DNA from: Dehalococcoidia bacterium | Lineage (GTDB): Bacteria; Chloroflexota; Dehalococcoidia; E44-bin15 | Reading direction: 5' to 3' | Assembly: GCA_041649635.1 (NCBI GenBank) | Contig: JBAZMV010000001.1 | Coordinates: 124,001-188,000, forward strand | DNA length: 64,000 nucleotides | In this document: positions 49,249 to 61,568 of the stretch, piece after piece | Layout of the letters: every line of letters begins with the position of its first letter | Numbering within the stretch: position 1 is the first letter of the stretch | Position numbers and translations under genes: made by a program | Notes under the pieces: generated by a model | Seen by the model: only the letters and a program-made list of their open reading frames with translations | What the model was told of the DNA's origin: nothing | Database searches by the model: none

Positions 49249-49608
49249 TTATTTCACCAGCTTGCCGGCGCACCCGGTACCGACCCGCTCGGCTTTCTTG
49301 AGACGCTGACGATCCATAGCGGCAAGCTTGTTTCCGTTCAGCGCCCTGCGCACCGAATCCACCAGCCCGATCATATAATCATCCATACCTTTATTATCGA
49401 GCGAATAAAGCGACCAGAGGCCATCCTTGCGCAGTTTGAGAAAACCAGCGTCGTGCAGGGCGGAAAGGTTCCGCGACGCGCGTGTCTGCGATATTTGCAG
49501 CGCCTGCATCACCTCGCACACGCAGCACTCGCGCTCAAGGAGCAGGTTCATAATCCTGAGCCGGGTCTCATCCGATAGGGCTTTAGAGGCTTTTACAAAA
49601 TCACGCAT
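49249..49608 (-). CDS. arsR: ArsR-family metalloregulatory repressor
   Basis: 119 residues. The winged helix has LSDETRLRIMNLLLERECCVCEVMQAL; C28, C29 and C31 form the As(III) site of classical ArsR (E. coli ELCVCDL). The DNA helix is ISQTRASRNLSALHDAGF. AAGGTGAT precedes the ATG. It would release DNA on binding As(III). The short C-terminus ends GTGCAGKLVK with one more Cys. Confidence 0.96.
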   Translation of the reverse strand: MRDFVKASKALSDETRLRIMNLLLERECCVCEVMQALQISQTRASRNLSALHDAGFLKLRKDGLWSLYSLDNKGMDDYMIGLVDSVRRALNGNKLAAMDRQRLKKAERVGTGCAGKLVK

Positions 49609-49724
49609 CTATATCACCTTTGAAATAATGTATTCATTCATACGTCTACTACATAGTCGAGCCGACTTTTGAACTCGACGGCTCCGATTCACATCAGCGC
49701 CGCACGGGCGCCGATCGGCTATCC
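49609..49724. other. arsR upstream gap
   Basis: 116 bases. An imperfect dyad (GTCGAG...CTCGAC and GAGCCG...CGGCTC, 49658-49684) makes overlapping stems. No clear -35/-10 could be chosen. Confidence 0.4.
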
Positions 49725-50327
49725 TCAGGTACTGCAACCCGAGACGCTGATATAATCCTGTTTAGTAATAGTATCAGAGCAATTTGCCGAGGTAACGGTA
49801 AGCGTAACAGTATAAAGCCCATCGCGACTGTAGGTATATGCAGGATTCTGTGTCGTACTATCAACAGCACCATCACCGTTAAGGTCCCATGCCCACCCTG
49901 TCACATCACCCGTCGATAAATCGGTAAACTGCACCTTGGTAGCACCGTGACATTCTCTCGGTTCGGCTGTAAAATCGGCTTTGCACTCGGGTGCCGAAAC
50001 AACTATATAAGACGTCTTGACTTCGCTGTCGCTTTTACCGGTCCCCATGACGGTAAGCTTAACAGTATAATCACCGGGAACCTCATAAACATGGAGCACA
50101 TACTGATCCGTGCTGTCAACCACACCGTCATTGTCGAAGTCCCATTCCCACGATTCGATTTCGCCGGCAGACAAGTCCGTGAACCATACGCTTAAGGGAG
50201 CATTTCCTGAAGTTGCGTTCACAGTGAACTGAGCGGAGGGGGCGCCGGGACCGCACCCGGTCGCTCCGGCAATAATAAACACACTACATAACAGTAATAT
50301 AAAAATAACGAATTTATGCTTTGACAT
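49725..50327 (-). CDS. Lipoprotein with two PKD domains
   Basis: 200 residues from the ATG at 50327, with GGGGAGAGGGAGA upstream. Lipobox AGATGC (~20). Two PKD beta-sandwiches, each with the motif ESWEWDFDNDGVVDST or TGWAWDLNGDGAVDST and a YTVKLTV/YTVTLTV strand. PKD modules mediate surface interactions between proteins or with polysaccharide. Upstream lies a perfect operator like that of the permease operon, hinting at arsenic control. Confidence 0.88.
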   Translation of the reverse strand: MSKHKFVIFILLLCSVFIIAGATGCGPGAPSAQFTVNATSGNAPLSVWFTDLSAGEIESWEWDFDNDGVVDSTDQYVLHVYEVPGDYTVKLTVMGTGKSDSEVKTSYIVVSAPECKADFTAEPRECHGATKVQFTDLSTGDVTGWAWDLNGDGAVDSTTQNPAYTYSRDGLYTVTLTVTSANCSDTITKQDYISVSGCST

Positions 50328-50455
50328 TCTCCCTCTCCCCTTACCTCCTCCATAAATACGATTGGATTCTATATCCCGCACTGAATATAAGGCCTATGCA
50401 TCTTAACGAAATCCATCAGCATAACAGCCGCGTATACTTATCATCATATATAACT

Positions 50456-50475
50456 ATATGCGCAAATTCGCATAT
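50456..50475. promoter_or_regulatory. ArsR-type operator palindrome, PKD lipoprotein gene
   Basis: ATATGCG (50456-50462), CAAATT, CGCATAT (50469-50475), a perfect 7-base dyad 129 bases upstream of the PKD gene. Its core ATGCGCAAATTCGCAT differs from 49214-49229 by one base. Confidence 0.75.
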
Positions 50476-50506
50476 AATGTATCAAAAAATATAAGCATTT
50501 GCAATA

Positions 50507-50920
50507 TCAGCGATTCTCCATCAAATCTCTAAGTCCTTCCATGCAATAGCCCAACGGACGCCAGCGGCATTCCTTGCAGATCACATCCACATCCTCAGGA
50601 TACAAACGCGCGCGTATCTTGGCCTCGGCCTCGGGCCAGGTCAAACGCTGCTCAAGAGTGAGCCCAAGCCTGACCATTACGTTGAAATCGAGGCTCTTCA
50701 CCATAGATTCCGAATTTGGACTGTTCTGCCTGCAGCCTCCTTCGGAGAAAAAAGGGCAGAAGGCGCAAATATCATCAGGATAGTCCACTACTTCAAAGTG
50801 CACGGACCGCGGAGATTGCAGCCGGCCCACGATTCGCTTCATATTCAGCACGTGCTCAGGGGAATAACCTAGTCCCCGGAAACCTAGTATGCATATAAGG
50901 TGATGTGCGCGTATTTTCAT
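50507..50920 (-). CDS. DUF1284 family protein
   Basis: 137 residues from ATG 50920 (50932 is possible). KIRAHHLICILGFRGLGY at the start is the family hallmark; CAFCPFFSEGGC and CKECRWRPLGYC are Cys sets that probably bind a metal or iron-sulfur cluster. Function unknown. It sits at the upstream end of the island, just before the operator; linkage to arsenic is uncertain. Confidence 0.88.
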   Translation of the reverse strand: MKIRAHHLICILGFRGLGYSPEHVLNMKRIVGRLQSPRSVHFEVVDYPDDICAFCPFFSEGGCRQNSPNSESMVKSLDFNVMVRLGLTLEQRLTWPEAEAKIRARLYPEDVDVICKECRWRPLGYCMEGLRDLMENR

Positions 50921-51069
50921 CGGCTTTCGCATTCAGCTGCTGTATTACCATTACACTTCATCGGCACAATCGGGGTTCTTATCTGAACATAGTCCAAATA
51001 TACGTAGAAATATAGTAGCTGTCAATTCCTTATGGTAGAATACATTCAGAATCGCCTTCTGAGGTTGCC

Positions 51070-51537
51070 ATGACTTATATGACCCGCCCGATGCAGCTTG
51101 ATGATGTCCAGCAAGCCGTTCAGATCGACAAGGAGTGTTTCCCCTTGAATAAACAGCCGATGGCGTATAAGAACGAACTCCTATATAACCAGACGGCCCG
51201 CTACATAGTGGCTTACGACGATTCGGACCCGGACAAGAATTCTATCGCGGGCGTGCTGGGTTTCTGGCTCATGGCGGGGGAAGCTCATATCATGACTGTA
51301 GGTGTGCGCGGTGAACACCGGAAGCAGGGCGTTGGAGAATTAATGCTGAAGTCGGCTATCGACCTGGCCCTATCATGCGGCGCATTCGCCGTAACGCTGG
51401 AGGTGCGCCGGTCGAACTCAGAAGCCATGGCTCTATACAGGAAACACAATTTCACCGAACGCGGCATCAGAAAGAACTATTATGACGAAACGCATGAAGA
51501 TGCCGTGATAATGACCAGAGAACTGGACAACCGGTGA
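51070..51537 (+). CDS. rimI: GNAT acetyltransferase, RimI-like
   Basis: 155 residues. TRPMQLDDVQQAVQIDKECFP is the RimI-type start, the acetyl-CoA loop is VRGEHRKQGVGELMLKSA (R-x-x-G-x-G/A form), and LEVRRSNSEAMALYRKHNFTERGIRKNYY is the RimI C-terminal signature. It probably acetylates N-termini, such as that of ribosomal protein S18 in model bacteria. Confidence 0.9.
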   Translation: MTYMTRPMQLDDVQQAVQIDKECFPLNKQPMAYKNELLYNQTARYIVAYDDSDPDKNSIAGVLGFWLMAGEAHIMTVGVRGEHRKQGVGELMLKSAIDLALSCGAFAVTLEVRRSNSEAMALYRKHNFTERGIRKNYYDETHEDAVIMTRELDNR

Positions 51538-51707
51538 ATCATGTCCCGACGATAAGTTTGCAGAGTTAACCGTCATTAAATATAATAAAGTTCAACCCGA
51601 CTCTTTAGGCACGGTCATATCAGAATATATCGTGTATAATATATACATAAGTTAGGATAATTCATTCGTGATTAGTGAAATGGGATAATTCTTGAGGAGA
51701 TAAGGAA

Positions 51708-52775
51708 ATGGATATCCGCGAACTTCTTACAGAAGCCATTAAAAAAAGAGCTTCGGACCTACATATCACAGCAAACAATCCTCCTGTTTTACGCATAGAC
51801 GGTGAACTGGTGCCGCAGGTCGATCACCCCGTTGTCTCTACAGACGACCTGGAAAAAATGCTAACCAGCATCACCAACGAGGAACAGCAAAAGAGATTCG
51901 AAAACGAGCTTGAACTTGACTTTGCCTACAACCTTGAGGATTTAGGAAGATTTCGCGCCAACGCGTGTCTGCAAAGAGGACGTATCAGCCTATGCTTCCG
52001 ATTGCTTCAGGTCAGGGTCCCTGATATAGAAGAGTTGAACCTCCCTGAAATTTGTAAAGACCTGGCCCTCAGAGAACGCGGTCTTATAATAGTAAGCGGC
52101 CCAACTGGAAGCGGTAAATCTACCACGCTTGCTGCGATAATCAAATACATAAATAACTTGAAGAAACGGCGGATAATCACCATTGAAGACCCCATAGAAT
52201 TCATTCATGAAAACAAGAACTGCTTCATTACACAGCGAGAATTAGGCACCGATACACTGTCATTCGGCACCGCCTTAAAACACGCCCTGCGCCAGGACCC
52301 CGATGTGATAATGGTCGGCGAAATGAGAGATCTGGAAACGATAAGTATCGCGCTGACCGCTGCGGAAACCGGCCACCTTATACTGGCAACCCTTCACACG
52401 CCGAGCGCCCCGCAGACCATCGACAGGATTATCGACATCTTCCCTCCATATCAGCAGCCGCAGGTAAGAGTACAGCTCTCCACCACTCTGGAAGGTGTAT
52501 TGTATCAATCATTAATACCGAAAGTCGGGAACGCGGGACGAATACCGGCGGTAGAGGTTATGATAGCCACGGATGCCATTAAGAACCTCATCAGGGAAGG
52601 CAAGACCGCTCACATGTGGAATGTCATGCAGACAGGCGCTAATTTTGGAATGCAGACACTGGATCAGGCGCTGATGAACATGTTAAGCAACCGCGTAATC
52701 AATTTTGAGGAAGCCATCAGTCACTGCCGCGACGCTGACACATTCAGGAAATCCCTGGGCCGGCCGCTCAAGTAA
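51708..52775 (+). CDS. pilT: Type IV pilus retraction ATPase PilT
   Basis: 355 residues. ASDLHITANNPP is the N-terminal signature, Walker A GPTGSGKSTT, Asp box TIEDPIEF, Walker B DPDVIMVGEMRDLET, His box TGHLILATLHT. The C-terminal AIRNLIREGK-type motif is AIKNLIREGKTAHM. It depolymerises pili. TATAAT stands at 51635 without a good -35; GGAGATAAGG is the ribosome site. Stand-alone gene, closed by a terminator, close to the prepilin at 53497. Confidence 0.97.
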   Translation: MDIRELLTEAIKKRASDLHITANNPPVLRIDGELVPQVDHPVVSTDDLEKMLTSITNEEQQKRFENELELDFAYNLEDLGRFRANACLQRGRISLCFRLLQVRVPDIEELNLPEICKDLALRERGLIIVSGPTGSGKSTTLAAIIKYINNLKKRRIITIEDPIEFIHENKNCFITQRELGTDTLSFGTALKHALRQDPDVIMVGEMRDLETISIALTAAETGHLILATLHTPSAPQTIDRIIDIFPPYQQPQVRVQLSTTLEGVLYQSLIPKVGNAGRIPAVEVMIATDAIKNLIREGKTAHMWNVMQTGANFGMQTLDQALMNMLSNRVINFEEAISHCRDADTFRKSLGRPLK

Positions 52776-52793
52776 CCAACGATTACCAAATAA

Positions 52794-52824
52794 AAAAAGG
52801 CGGAGCAAATTGTTCCGCCTTTTT
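52794..52824. terminator. Bidirectional intrinsic terminator after pilT
   Basis: AAAAAGGCGGA (52794-52804) pairs with TCCGCCTTTTT (52814-52824). Runs of A and T on both sides allow use from either strand, serving pilT and the convergent gene at 52897. Confidence 0.9.
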
Positions 52825-52896
52825 CATGATTAACTATTCGATTTCTTGATCGAAGTAATATCTTTAGTTAACAAGATATCAATTATTCGACAATTC

Positions 52897-53235
52897 TTAC
52901 TTGGACCATTTTTCAGCGAGATCACCGAGTAACGGCAGCTTGAACTTCTCCCCCTGATATGCCTTTACCATCAGAAAAACCCACAGAATTATTGAGCCAA
53001 TCCAAAGAAGCATACCAAGTATCCATCCAAGGAAAGGCACCAAGAACAGGATGCCACAAACAATGCTGAGTATTGTTATGGCTCCAAAAGTAACGATTGA
53101 CTGCATGGCGTGGAAGCGTACGAAGTCATCATCTTTCTCAATGAGGTAGAATATCAAGCCAGTGATCCACCAAAAAACATAACACAATAAACCTGCTACA
53201 TTCGGCTGAAGACTTGTTCCGCTGCTCTGACTCAT
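52897..53235 (-). CDS. DUF4870 (Tic20-like) membrane protein
   Basis: 112 residues, three to four membrane helices. PNVAGLLCYVFWWITGLIFYLIEKDDDFVRFHAMQSIV is the family signature (given as features: GLLCYV near 15 and FHAMQS near 42). These small proteins are widespread; function unknown. AGGAGGTG precedes the ATG. Confidence 0.85.
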   Translation of the reverse strand: MSQSSGTSLQPNVAGLLCYVFWWITGLIFYLIEKDDDFVRFHAMQSIVTFGAITILSIVCGILFLVPFLGWILGMLLWIGSIILWVFLMVKAYQGEKFKLPLLGDLAEKWSK

Positions 53236-53262
53236 GTTACACCTCCTCTTCTTTATTGGAAT

Positions 53263-53290
53263 ATAATATCACACAAATCTATTTTGTAAA
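53263..53290 (-). promoter_or_regulatory. Promoter of the DUF4870 gene
   Basis: On the minus strand TTTACA (53290-53285), 16 bases and TATTAT (53268-53263). Confidence 0.6.
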
Positions 53291-53496
53291 TACATTTCAT
53301 CACCGATTTCAACTAACGGTCAATTAGATCGCGACAGACTCCACTCGCAAGATAATCATCAGTTGACATTTTTTACTTCCCCGTCATAATATCAATATAC
53401 TGAATTTCTCTATTCAATGATTCATCTCGACTATGATAGGTACTATTCTCAAGCCACTTTTGATTATCGAACCTATTTACTGTAAGGACATTACGG

Positions 53497-54021
53497 ATGG
53501 AAGAAAAAATAAAAAGGGCAGCCCTGGCGAAAAATAAAAAAGGGGTTACCTTTATTGAATTGCTTATAGTATTGACCATACTATCCATTCTCGTCGGCGC
53601 GGTTATTTTATCGATAGGTAATGTTTTCGATACGGCGAGGAAAACGGCATATACGCAAGTCAAGCGTCAGATACAGGATGCGGTGATTGGTTATTCCGCG
53701 GGGCACTCCGGCGATTTTCCTTTAACAGGAGATACTACAGTGATTGACGACAAGACGCTCGGGATTATAGATATCTGTGCATTGTTGACCAGAAACAATC
53801 CCTCTGGATTATTAGGAGAGATGCCTGACGGATGTGTATCATACGAAAATAACGATAACTGCAATTCACAGACATATGAATGTTCATGCGATGTAGAAGC
53901 GCATTACATCTGGGCTATTGATGTCAGCGGTAGATTATACTCATCATGCATCAATACAGCAGCTAACGGAGGCGGCTGTGAAAACACCGGCCAGGACGGC
54001 TTCCAGGGCGTCTGGCCATAG
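53497..54021 (+). CDS. Type IV prepilin, second copy
   Basis: 174 residues. The leader ends NKKG, then VTFIELLIVLTILSILVG with Glu5, so cleavage after Gly leaves Val at the front. The head, from YTQVKRQIQDAVIGYSAGHSGDFP to CENTGQDGFQGVWP, is a variant of that at 6913 with four extra Cys (CNSQTYECSC). It is nearly the same at its C-terminus as the membrane protein at 33729 (HYIWAIDVSGRLYSSC). AAGGA precedes the ATG. It may be an alternative major pilin. Confidence 0.92.
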   Translation: MEEKIKRAALAKNKKGVTFIELLIVLTILSILVGAVILSIGNVFDTARKTAYTQVKRQIQDAVIGYSAGHSGDFPLTGDTTVIDDKTLGIIDICALLTRNNPSGLLGEMPDGCVSYENNDNCNSQTYECSCDVEAHYIWAIDVSGRLYSSCINTAANGGGCENTGQDGFQGVWP

Positions 54022-54450
54022 CTTACCCTCAACAGACGCTACCTCACACACGCGAAATTGTATCGATGCGTTACATACCCTCCAGCGTAAGCTCGATATT
54101 CATCGCACCCTTACTCTACACGGCGTGACCGGGCTTGCCGTACCCGCACATGAAACTGCGGCCGTGTTACCGTTAGCTAGTTGAGAGCCGTTTGTGAGAC
54201 CGTTCGGCAAGCAAATTTGCCTGTTAATGCGGCAATTCTCCACTCCGCCGAAAAACGCAGAAGATGGAACCGAATATTAATTATGGAAGAACAAATACCA
54301 TCGAACGGACTTGCGGATTGAGCTGATATAATGTACCATCTACAAATCTCTGAATGCGCACAATACCGGGCGCATACACTTATCACATAAATCACGACAG
54401 CTAAGCAAGGCAAGGCGCAAAACAAAAACCGTAAGGAAAAGGTTGAGGAA
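54022..54450. other. Gene-free interval before glgB
   Basis: 429 bases in which I see no supported gene. There is an ACGGC/GCCGT hairpin near 54118-54139, and an extended -10 promoter at 54324. A possible decayed sequence (AACGCAGAAG region) is not recognisable. Confidence 0.5.
54324..54332 (+). promoter_or_regulatory. Extended -10 promoter of glgB
   Basis: TGATATAAT, i.e. TGn followed by a perfect TATAAT. There is no -35 match at proper distance. Leader ~112 bases. Confidence 0.5.
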
Positions 54451-56361
54451 ATGATACAAAAACATAACACGTCCCCACTGACCGAAGATGATTTATTCCT
54501 TTTTAACGAGGGCTCACACTTTCGCCTGTACGAGAAACTCGGGGCTCACATCGTTACTGCGGATAAAGGTGAGGACACTTACTTCTCGGTATGGGCTCCG
54601 GATGCCAAAAAGGTATCGGTTATCGGTGATTTCAACGGATGGAACAAGGACGCTCACGTACTGATCCCACGCGGCAGTTCCGGTATATGGGAAGGATTTA
54701 TACCGGATGTCGGCAGGGGTGCCTGTTACAAATATCATATAGTGTCCCGATACAGAGGCTACACGGTGGATAAAGCGGATCCTTTAGCGCTACATTCCGA
54801 AAAACCGCCGCTGACCGGTTCGATCGTCTGGGACCTGGACTATAAATGGGGCGACACGGACTGGATGAAAAAAAGACGAGAACGCAACACTTTGAATTCG
54901 CCCATGTCCATTTACGAACTGCATGCAGGTTCATGGAGAAGGATGGTAGAGGAAGACAACCGCTATCTAAGCTATCGTGAACTTGCGCCGCTGCTGGCGG
55001 AATATATACGAAAAATGGGATTTACGCATGTTGAATTCATGCCCTTAACGGAACACCCCTTTTACGGATCATGGGGTTATCAGGCAACGGGCTACTTTGC
55101 GCCCACAAGCCGCTACGGAACCCCGCAGGAATTCATGTACCTTATCGACCATCTGCACCGGCACGACATCGGCGTCATACTTGACTGGGTGCCCTCACAC
55201 TTCCCCAACGACGAGCATGGATTGGGATTCTTCGACGGCACACATCTGTACGAGCATGCCGACACGAGAAAAGGTTTCCACCCCGACTGGAAAAGCTTCA
55301 TCTTCAACTACGGAAGGAACGAGGTGCGCAGCTTCCTGCTCAGCAGCGCGTTGTTCTGGCTCGACAAATACCACATCGACGGGCTGCGCGTGGACGCCGT
55401 AGCTTCTATGCTGTACCTTGACTACTCCCGCAAAAAGGATGAGTGGATACCGAATATCTACGGGGGAAACGAGAACATCGACGCGATCAGCTTCCTCAGG
55501 CGTTTTAATGAAGAGACTTATCGCTGTCATCCCGACGTCCAGACGGTGGCCGAGGAATCTACCGCCTGGCCTATGGTATCGCGCCCTACATATGTGGGCG
55601 GTCTGGGATTCGGCATGAAATGGGACATGGGCTGGATGCACGATATGCTGCAGTACATTTCGAGAGACCCCATACACAGGAAATACCATCATAATAATCT
55701 GACGTTCAGGATGCTGTACGCCTTCTCAGAGAATTTTATACTGCCCCTCTCTCACGACGAGGTCGTTCACGGCAAGGGCTCGCTTCTGAGTAAAATGCCC
55801 GGCGACGACTGGCAGAAATTCGCCAATCTCAGGCTGCTCCTCGGATATATGTACGGACAGCCGGGCAAGAAACTTCTGTTCATGGGCGGCGAGTTCGGGC
55901 AGTGGAAAGAATGGAATCACGATGAAAGCCTGGAATGGCATCTGCTTAATTACCAGCCGCACTTCGGCATACAGAGATGGGTGCAGGATCTGAATTCGAT
56001 GTATCGCAGCGAGCCGGCATTATATCTTAACGATTGCAATCCTTCAGGCTTCGAATGGATAGACTGCAACGATTCCGACGGCAGCACTATAAGCTTTATC
56101 AGGAAGGGCGATTCGGGAGACGAAACGATCCTGGCGGTCTGCAACTTCACACCTGTACCGAGATATAACTACCGTGTCGGAGTACCGTATGGAGGATCAT
56201 GGAAAGAAATTCTAAACAGTGACGCGCAGGAATACGGCGGAAGCGGGCATGGCAACCTCGGAGGAGTGGAGGCATCAGCCGTACCGCTGCATAACCGGCG
56301 TTACTCGCTTACCCTGACAATGCCGCCATTAGGGATAGTATTCTTCAAAAAAGCGCAGTAA
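54451..56361 (+). CDS. glgB: 1,4-alpha-glucan branching enzyme
   Basis: 636 residues. The N-terminal CBM48 (FSVWAPDAKKVSVIGDFNGW) precedes the GH13 barrel: YELHAGSW, EFMPLTEHPFYGSWGYQATGY (in parts), DGLRVDAVASMLYLD with the nucleophile Asp, VAEESTAWP with the acid Glu, PLSHDEVVHGKGS. The C-terminal beta domain ends in the usual GxVFFKK. It makes alpha-1,6 branches. GGAAAAGGTTGAGG is the ribosome site. It faces the TreS-maltokinase gene. Confidence 0.97.
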   Translation: MIQKHNTSPLTEDDLFLFNEGSHFRLYEKLGAHIVTADKGEDTYFSVWAPDAKKVSVIGDFNGWNKDAHVLIPRGSSGIWEGFIPDVGRGACYKYHIVSRYRGYTVDKADPLALHSEKPPLTGSIVWDLDYKWGDTDWMKKRRERNTLNSPMSIYELHAGSWRRMVEEDNRYLSYRELAPLLAEYIRKMGFTHVEFMPLTEHPFYGSWGYQATGYFAPTSRYGTPQEFMYLIDHLHRHDIGVILDWVPSHFPNDEHGLGFFDGTHLYEHADTRKGFHPDWKSFIFNYGRNEVRSFLLSSALFWLDKYHIDGLRVDAVASMLYLDYSRKKDEWIPNIYGGNENIDAISFLRRFNEETYRCHPDVQTVAEESTAWPMVSRPTYVGGLGFGMKWDMGWMHDMLQYISRDPIHRKYHHNNLTFRMLYAFSENFILPLSHDEVVHGKGSLLSKMPGDDWQKFANLRLLLGYMYGQPGKKLLFMGGEFGQWKEWNHDESLEWHLLNYQPHFGIQRWVQDLNSMYRSEPALYLNDCNPSGFEWIDCNDSDGSTISFIRKGDSGDETILAVCNFTPVPRYNYRVGVPYGGSWKEILNSDAQEYGGSGHGNLGGVEASAVPLHNRRYSLTLTMPPLGIVFFKKAQ

Positions 56362-56502
56362 TCGATCCGGCGGGCTGAATATCTCCTTCAATCGTTGTAA
56401 TATCTGTCAAAACCTTCGAGCAGATTAAGCAGAATGAATTAAATGCGCTACGGTACAACGATACGACGCCGACCGTTACGGTAGCATACATCTCTCCGCC
56501 TC

Positions 56503-59826
<3,324 letters not shown>

Positions 59827-59849
59827 TACTGATACTCCCAGCCCACTTG

Positions 59850-60215
59850 CTAATCGCCTAATAACGTATGAACATAATTAACTATTTCTTTTACACCGAC
59901 GGTTTTAACCAGAAGTCCGCTGGCACCGTGCTCCGTGCTGTCGCGTTGGACGGCCGTGCTGCGTTGAGGCGTTATCACGATATAAGGTATTTTCTGCTGG
60001 CGCAAGCTGTCACAACGATCCCATATAGTCTGATCGAAACCGGTTAAATCTATGAGCGCAAGTCTCACATTGGATTGACCGGCAATAACCCGATCAATAT
60101 CTTCGAGGCTCGCGGCACAGACCACTGCGTAGCCTTCTGCTTCAAGCTGCTGCGCCGTTGAATCCAGTTGACCGCGATCAGTACCGACTATTAAAACTAA
60201 TGGTTTTTCAATCAT
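59850..60215 (-). CDS. Single-domain response-regulator-like receiver
   Basis: 121 residues. Receiver fold: LVLIVGTDRGQLDSTAQQLEAEG, acceptor candidate Asp in LALIDLTGFDQ, and KTVGVKEIVNYVHTLL at the end with conserved Lys. No output domain. DD pair before the acceptor is replaced by GTD, so the metal site is weak and phosphorylation uncertain. It precedes treS by 23 bases and may tune it (inference). Confidence 0.75.
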   Translation of the reverse strand: MIEKPLVLIVGTDRGQLDSTAQQLEAEGYAVVCAASLEDIDRVIAGQSNVRLALIDLTGFDQTIWDRCDSLRQQKIPYIVITPQRSTAVQRDSTEHGASGLLVKTVGVKEIVNYVHTLLGD

Positions 60216-60322
60216 CGAATTCTCACATTAAAGTTTTTGTCCCGCCTTTTACGGGTTAACGCGCAAGACTATATCTGCACTGCTTATCCATGTACCGGAA
60301 GCCAGCCCGACATAGCAGAGTA

Positions 60323-60351
60323 GAAAGTATACCATCGTAATCAGAAATTAA
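60323..60351 (-). promoter_or_regulatory. Promoter of receiver-treS unit
   Basis: On the minus strand TTGTTA (60351-60346), 17 bases and TATACT (60328-60323). Confidence 0.6.
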
Positions 60352-60442
60352 CAAGATATTTCACAACGCATCCTATTTAAGAACCATATCAGACCACAGC
60401 GGCTATTGCAACCACGGACATCCGGGAAAATTTTCGATAATA

Positions 60443-61402
60443 TCATCGATATTGCCGCGAAAACTCGTCGATGCGTTCCATCTCCTCTGGCGTAAGAGCC
60501 AGTTTCATTGCCCCCGCGCTCTCCTCGGCGTGCTTCGTTTTGCTAGCCCCGGGTATCGCTACCACCGTGTCACCGTGGGCATTTATGAGCCAGTTAAGCG
60601 CTACCTGCGATACGGTAACACCTTTCCTAGTCGCTATTTCATCGAGGAGATTAATGAGCGGCCGGCTCTCCTCAATTTTTTTCCCAAGAGCGTTGCGACG
60701 CCCGCGTGGAAGACTCGTAATGAGGCCGGGATCCTGATGAAACTTGCCGGAGAGTAATCCCATCTCCAAAGGGCTGTAACAGATAATAGTTATCCCGAGC
60801 TCCTTGGCGGCATCAAGCACTCCGTTATCCTCGATTTCCCTTGCAAGAAGGTTGTACTTAACCTGATTGGAAGCGAGGGGGATGCCGCGTCGGGCAAGGG
60901 CGGCGTGTGCTTTTCGCATCATCTTTGCAGAGAAATTGCTCACGCCTATTGAGCGAATCTTACCGGCTTCAACCAAATCCGCCATAGCGTTCATCTGCGC
61001 TCCTATGGAAGCGACAGAATAGGGATTATGGATTTGGTACAGATCGATAGCGAAGGGTTCGAGGCAGCTCAATCGTTCATCGATAGTGTTCCTGATGGAG
61101 ATTGCCCTTCTCATTAGCGGCCACCATTTTGTGGCAATGACCACATCGCCGTTGTTCTTGCCTGCCGCTTTGAGCGCAGTGGACAACCCTCGTTCGGAGC
61201 GGCCATTGCCGTATATCTCGGCGGTATCGAACCAGTTCATGCCGCCGTCTAAAGCGGCTTTCACAATAGCGCTAGTCGTATCGGCAGATATACACGCCCA
61301 CATATACTTGTGAAACCCCTGCCCCTCGGAGAACTGCCAGGTGCCCAGCCCTATTGGCGTTATATCGATATCCGTCCTGCCAATCCGCCTCTTCTGTATC
61401 AT
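60443..61402 (-). CDS. Aldo/keto reductase
   Basis: 319 residues from the ATG at 61402, with GAGGTGG upstream. The catalytic tetrad is visible: FDTAEIYGNG (Asp and Tyr), IATKWW (Lys) and DLYQIHNPY (His). NADPH motif near the end GASKTKHAEE. It reduces an aldehyde or ketone; substrate unknown. Stand-alone gene. Confidence 0.93.
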   Translation of the reverse strand: MIQKRRIGRTDIDITPIGLGTWQFSEGQGFHKYMWACISADTTSAIVKAALDGGMNWFDTAEIYGNGRSERGLSTALKAAGKNNGDVVIATKWWPLMRRAISIRNTIDERLSCLEPFAIDLYQIHNPYSVASIGAQMNAMADLVEAGKIRSIGVSNFSAKMMRKAHAALARRGIPLASNQVKYNLLAREIEDNGVLDAAKELGITIICYSPLEMGLLSGKFHQDPGLITSLPRGRRNALGKKIEESRPLINLLDEIATRKGVTVSQVALNWLINAHGDTVVAIPGASKTKHAEESAGAMKLALTPEEMERIDEFSRQYR

Positions 61403-61474
61403 AGACCACCTCACATATCCGGATGGAGCGATATTACCAGATTATTGCGACAAAAACCACTTATTTAGATAAAG

Positions 61475-61503
61475 GTGACATTGTTATAAAATACGTCTAT
61501 AAT
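61475..61503 (+). promoter_or_regulatory. Promoter of the lipoprotein gene at 61569
   Basis: GTGACA (61475-61480), 17 bases and TATAAT (61498-61503). Confidence 0.6.
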
Positions 61504-61568
61504 AGAATATGGAAACGCAACATTACACTAGCTACAAACTTACTTTTTGCATAAAGTAAGGAGGCAAA

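Noticed and set aside
53918..54184. Plus-strand frame overlapping the end of the second prepilin
   Set aside because: It is the prepilin gene read in another frame and lacks domain evidence.
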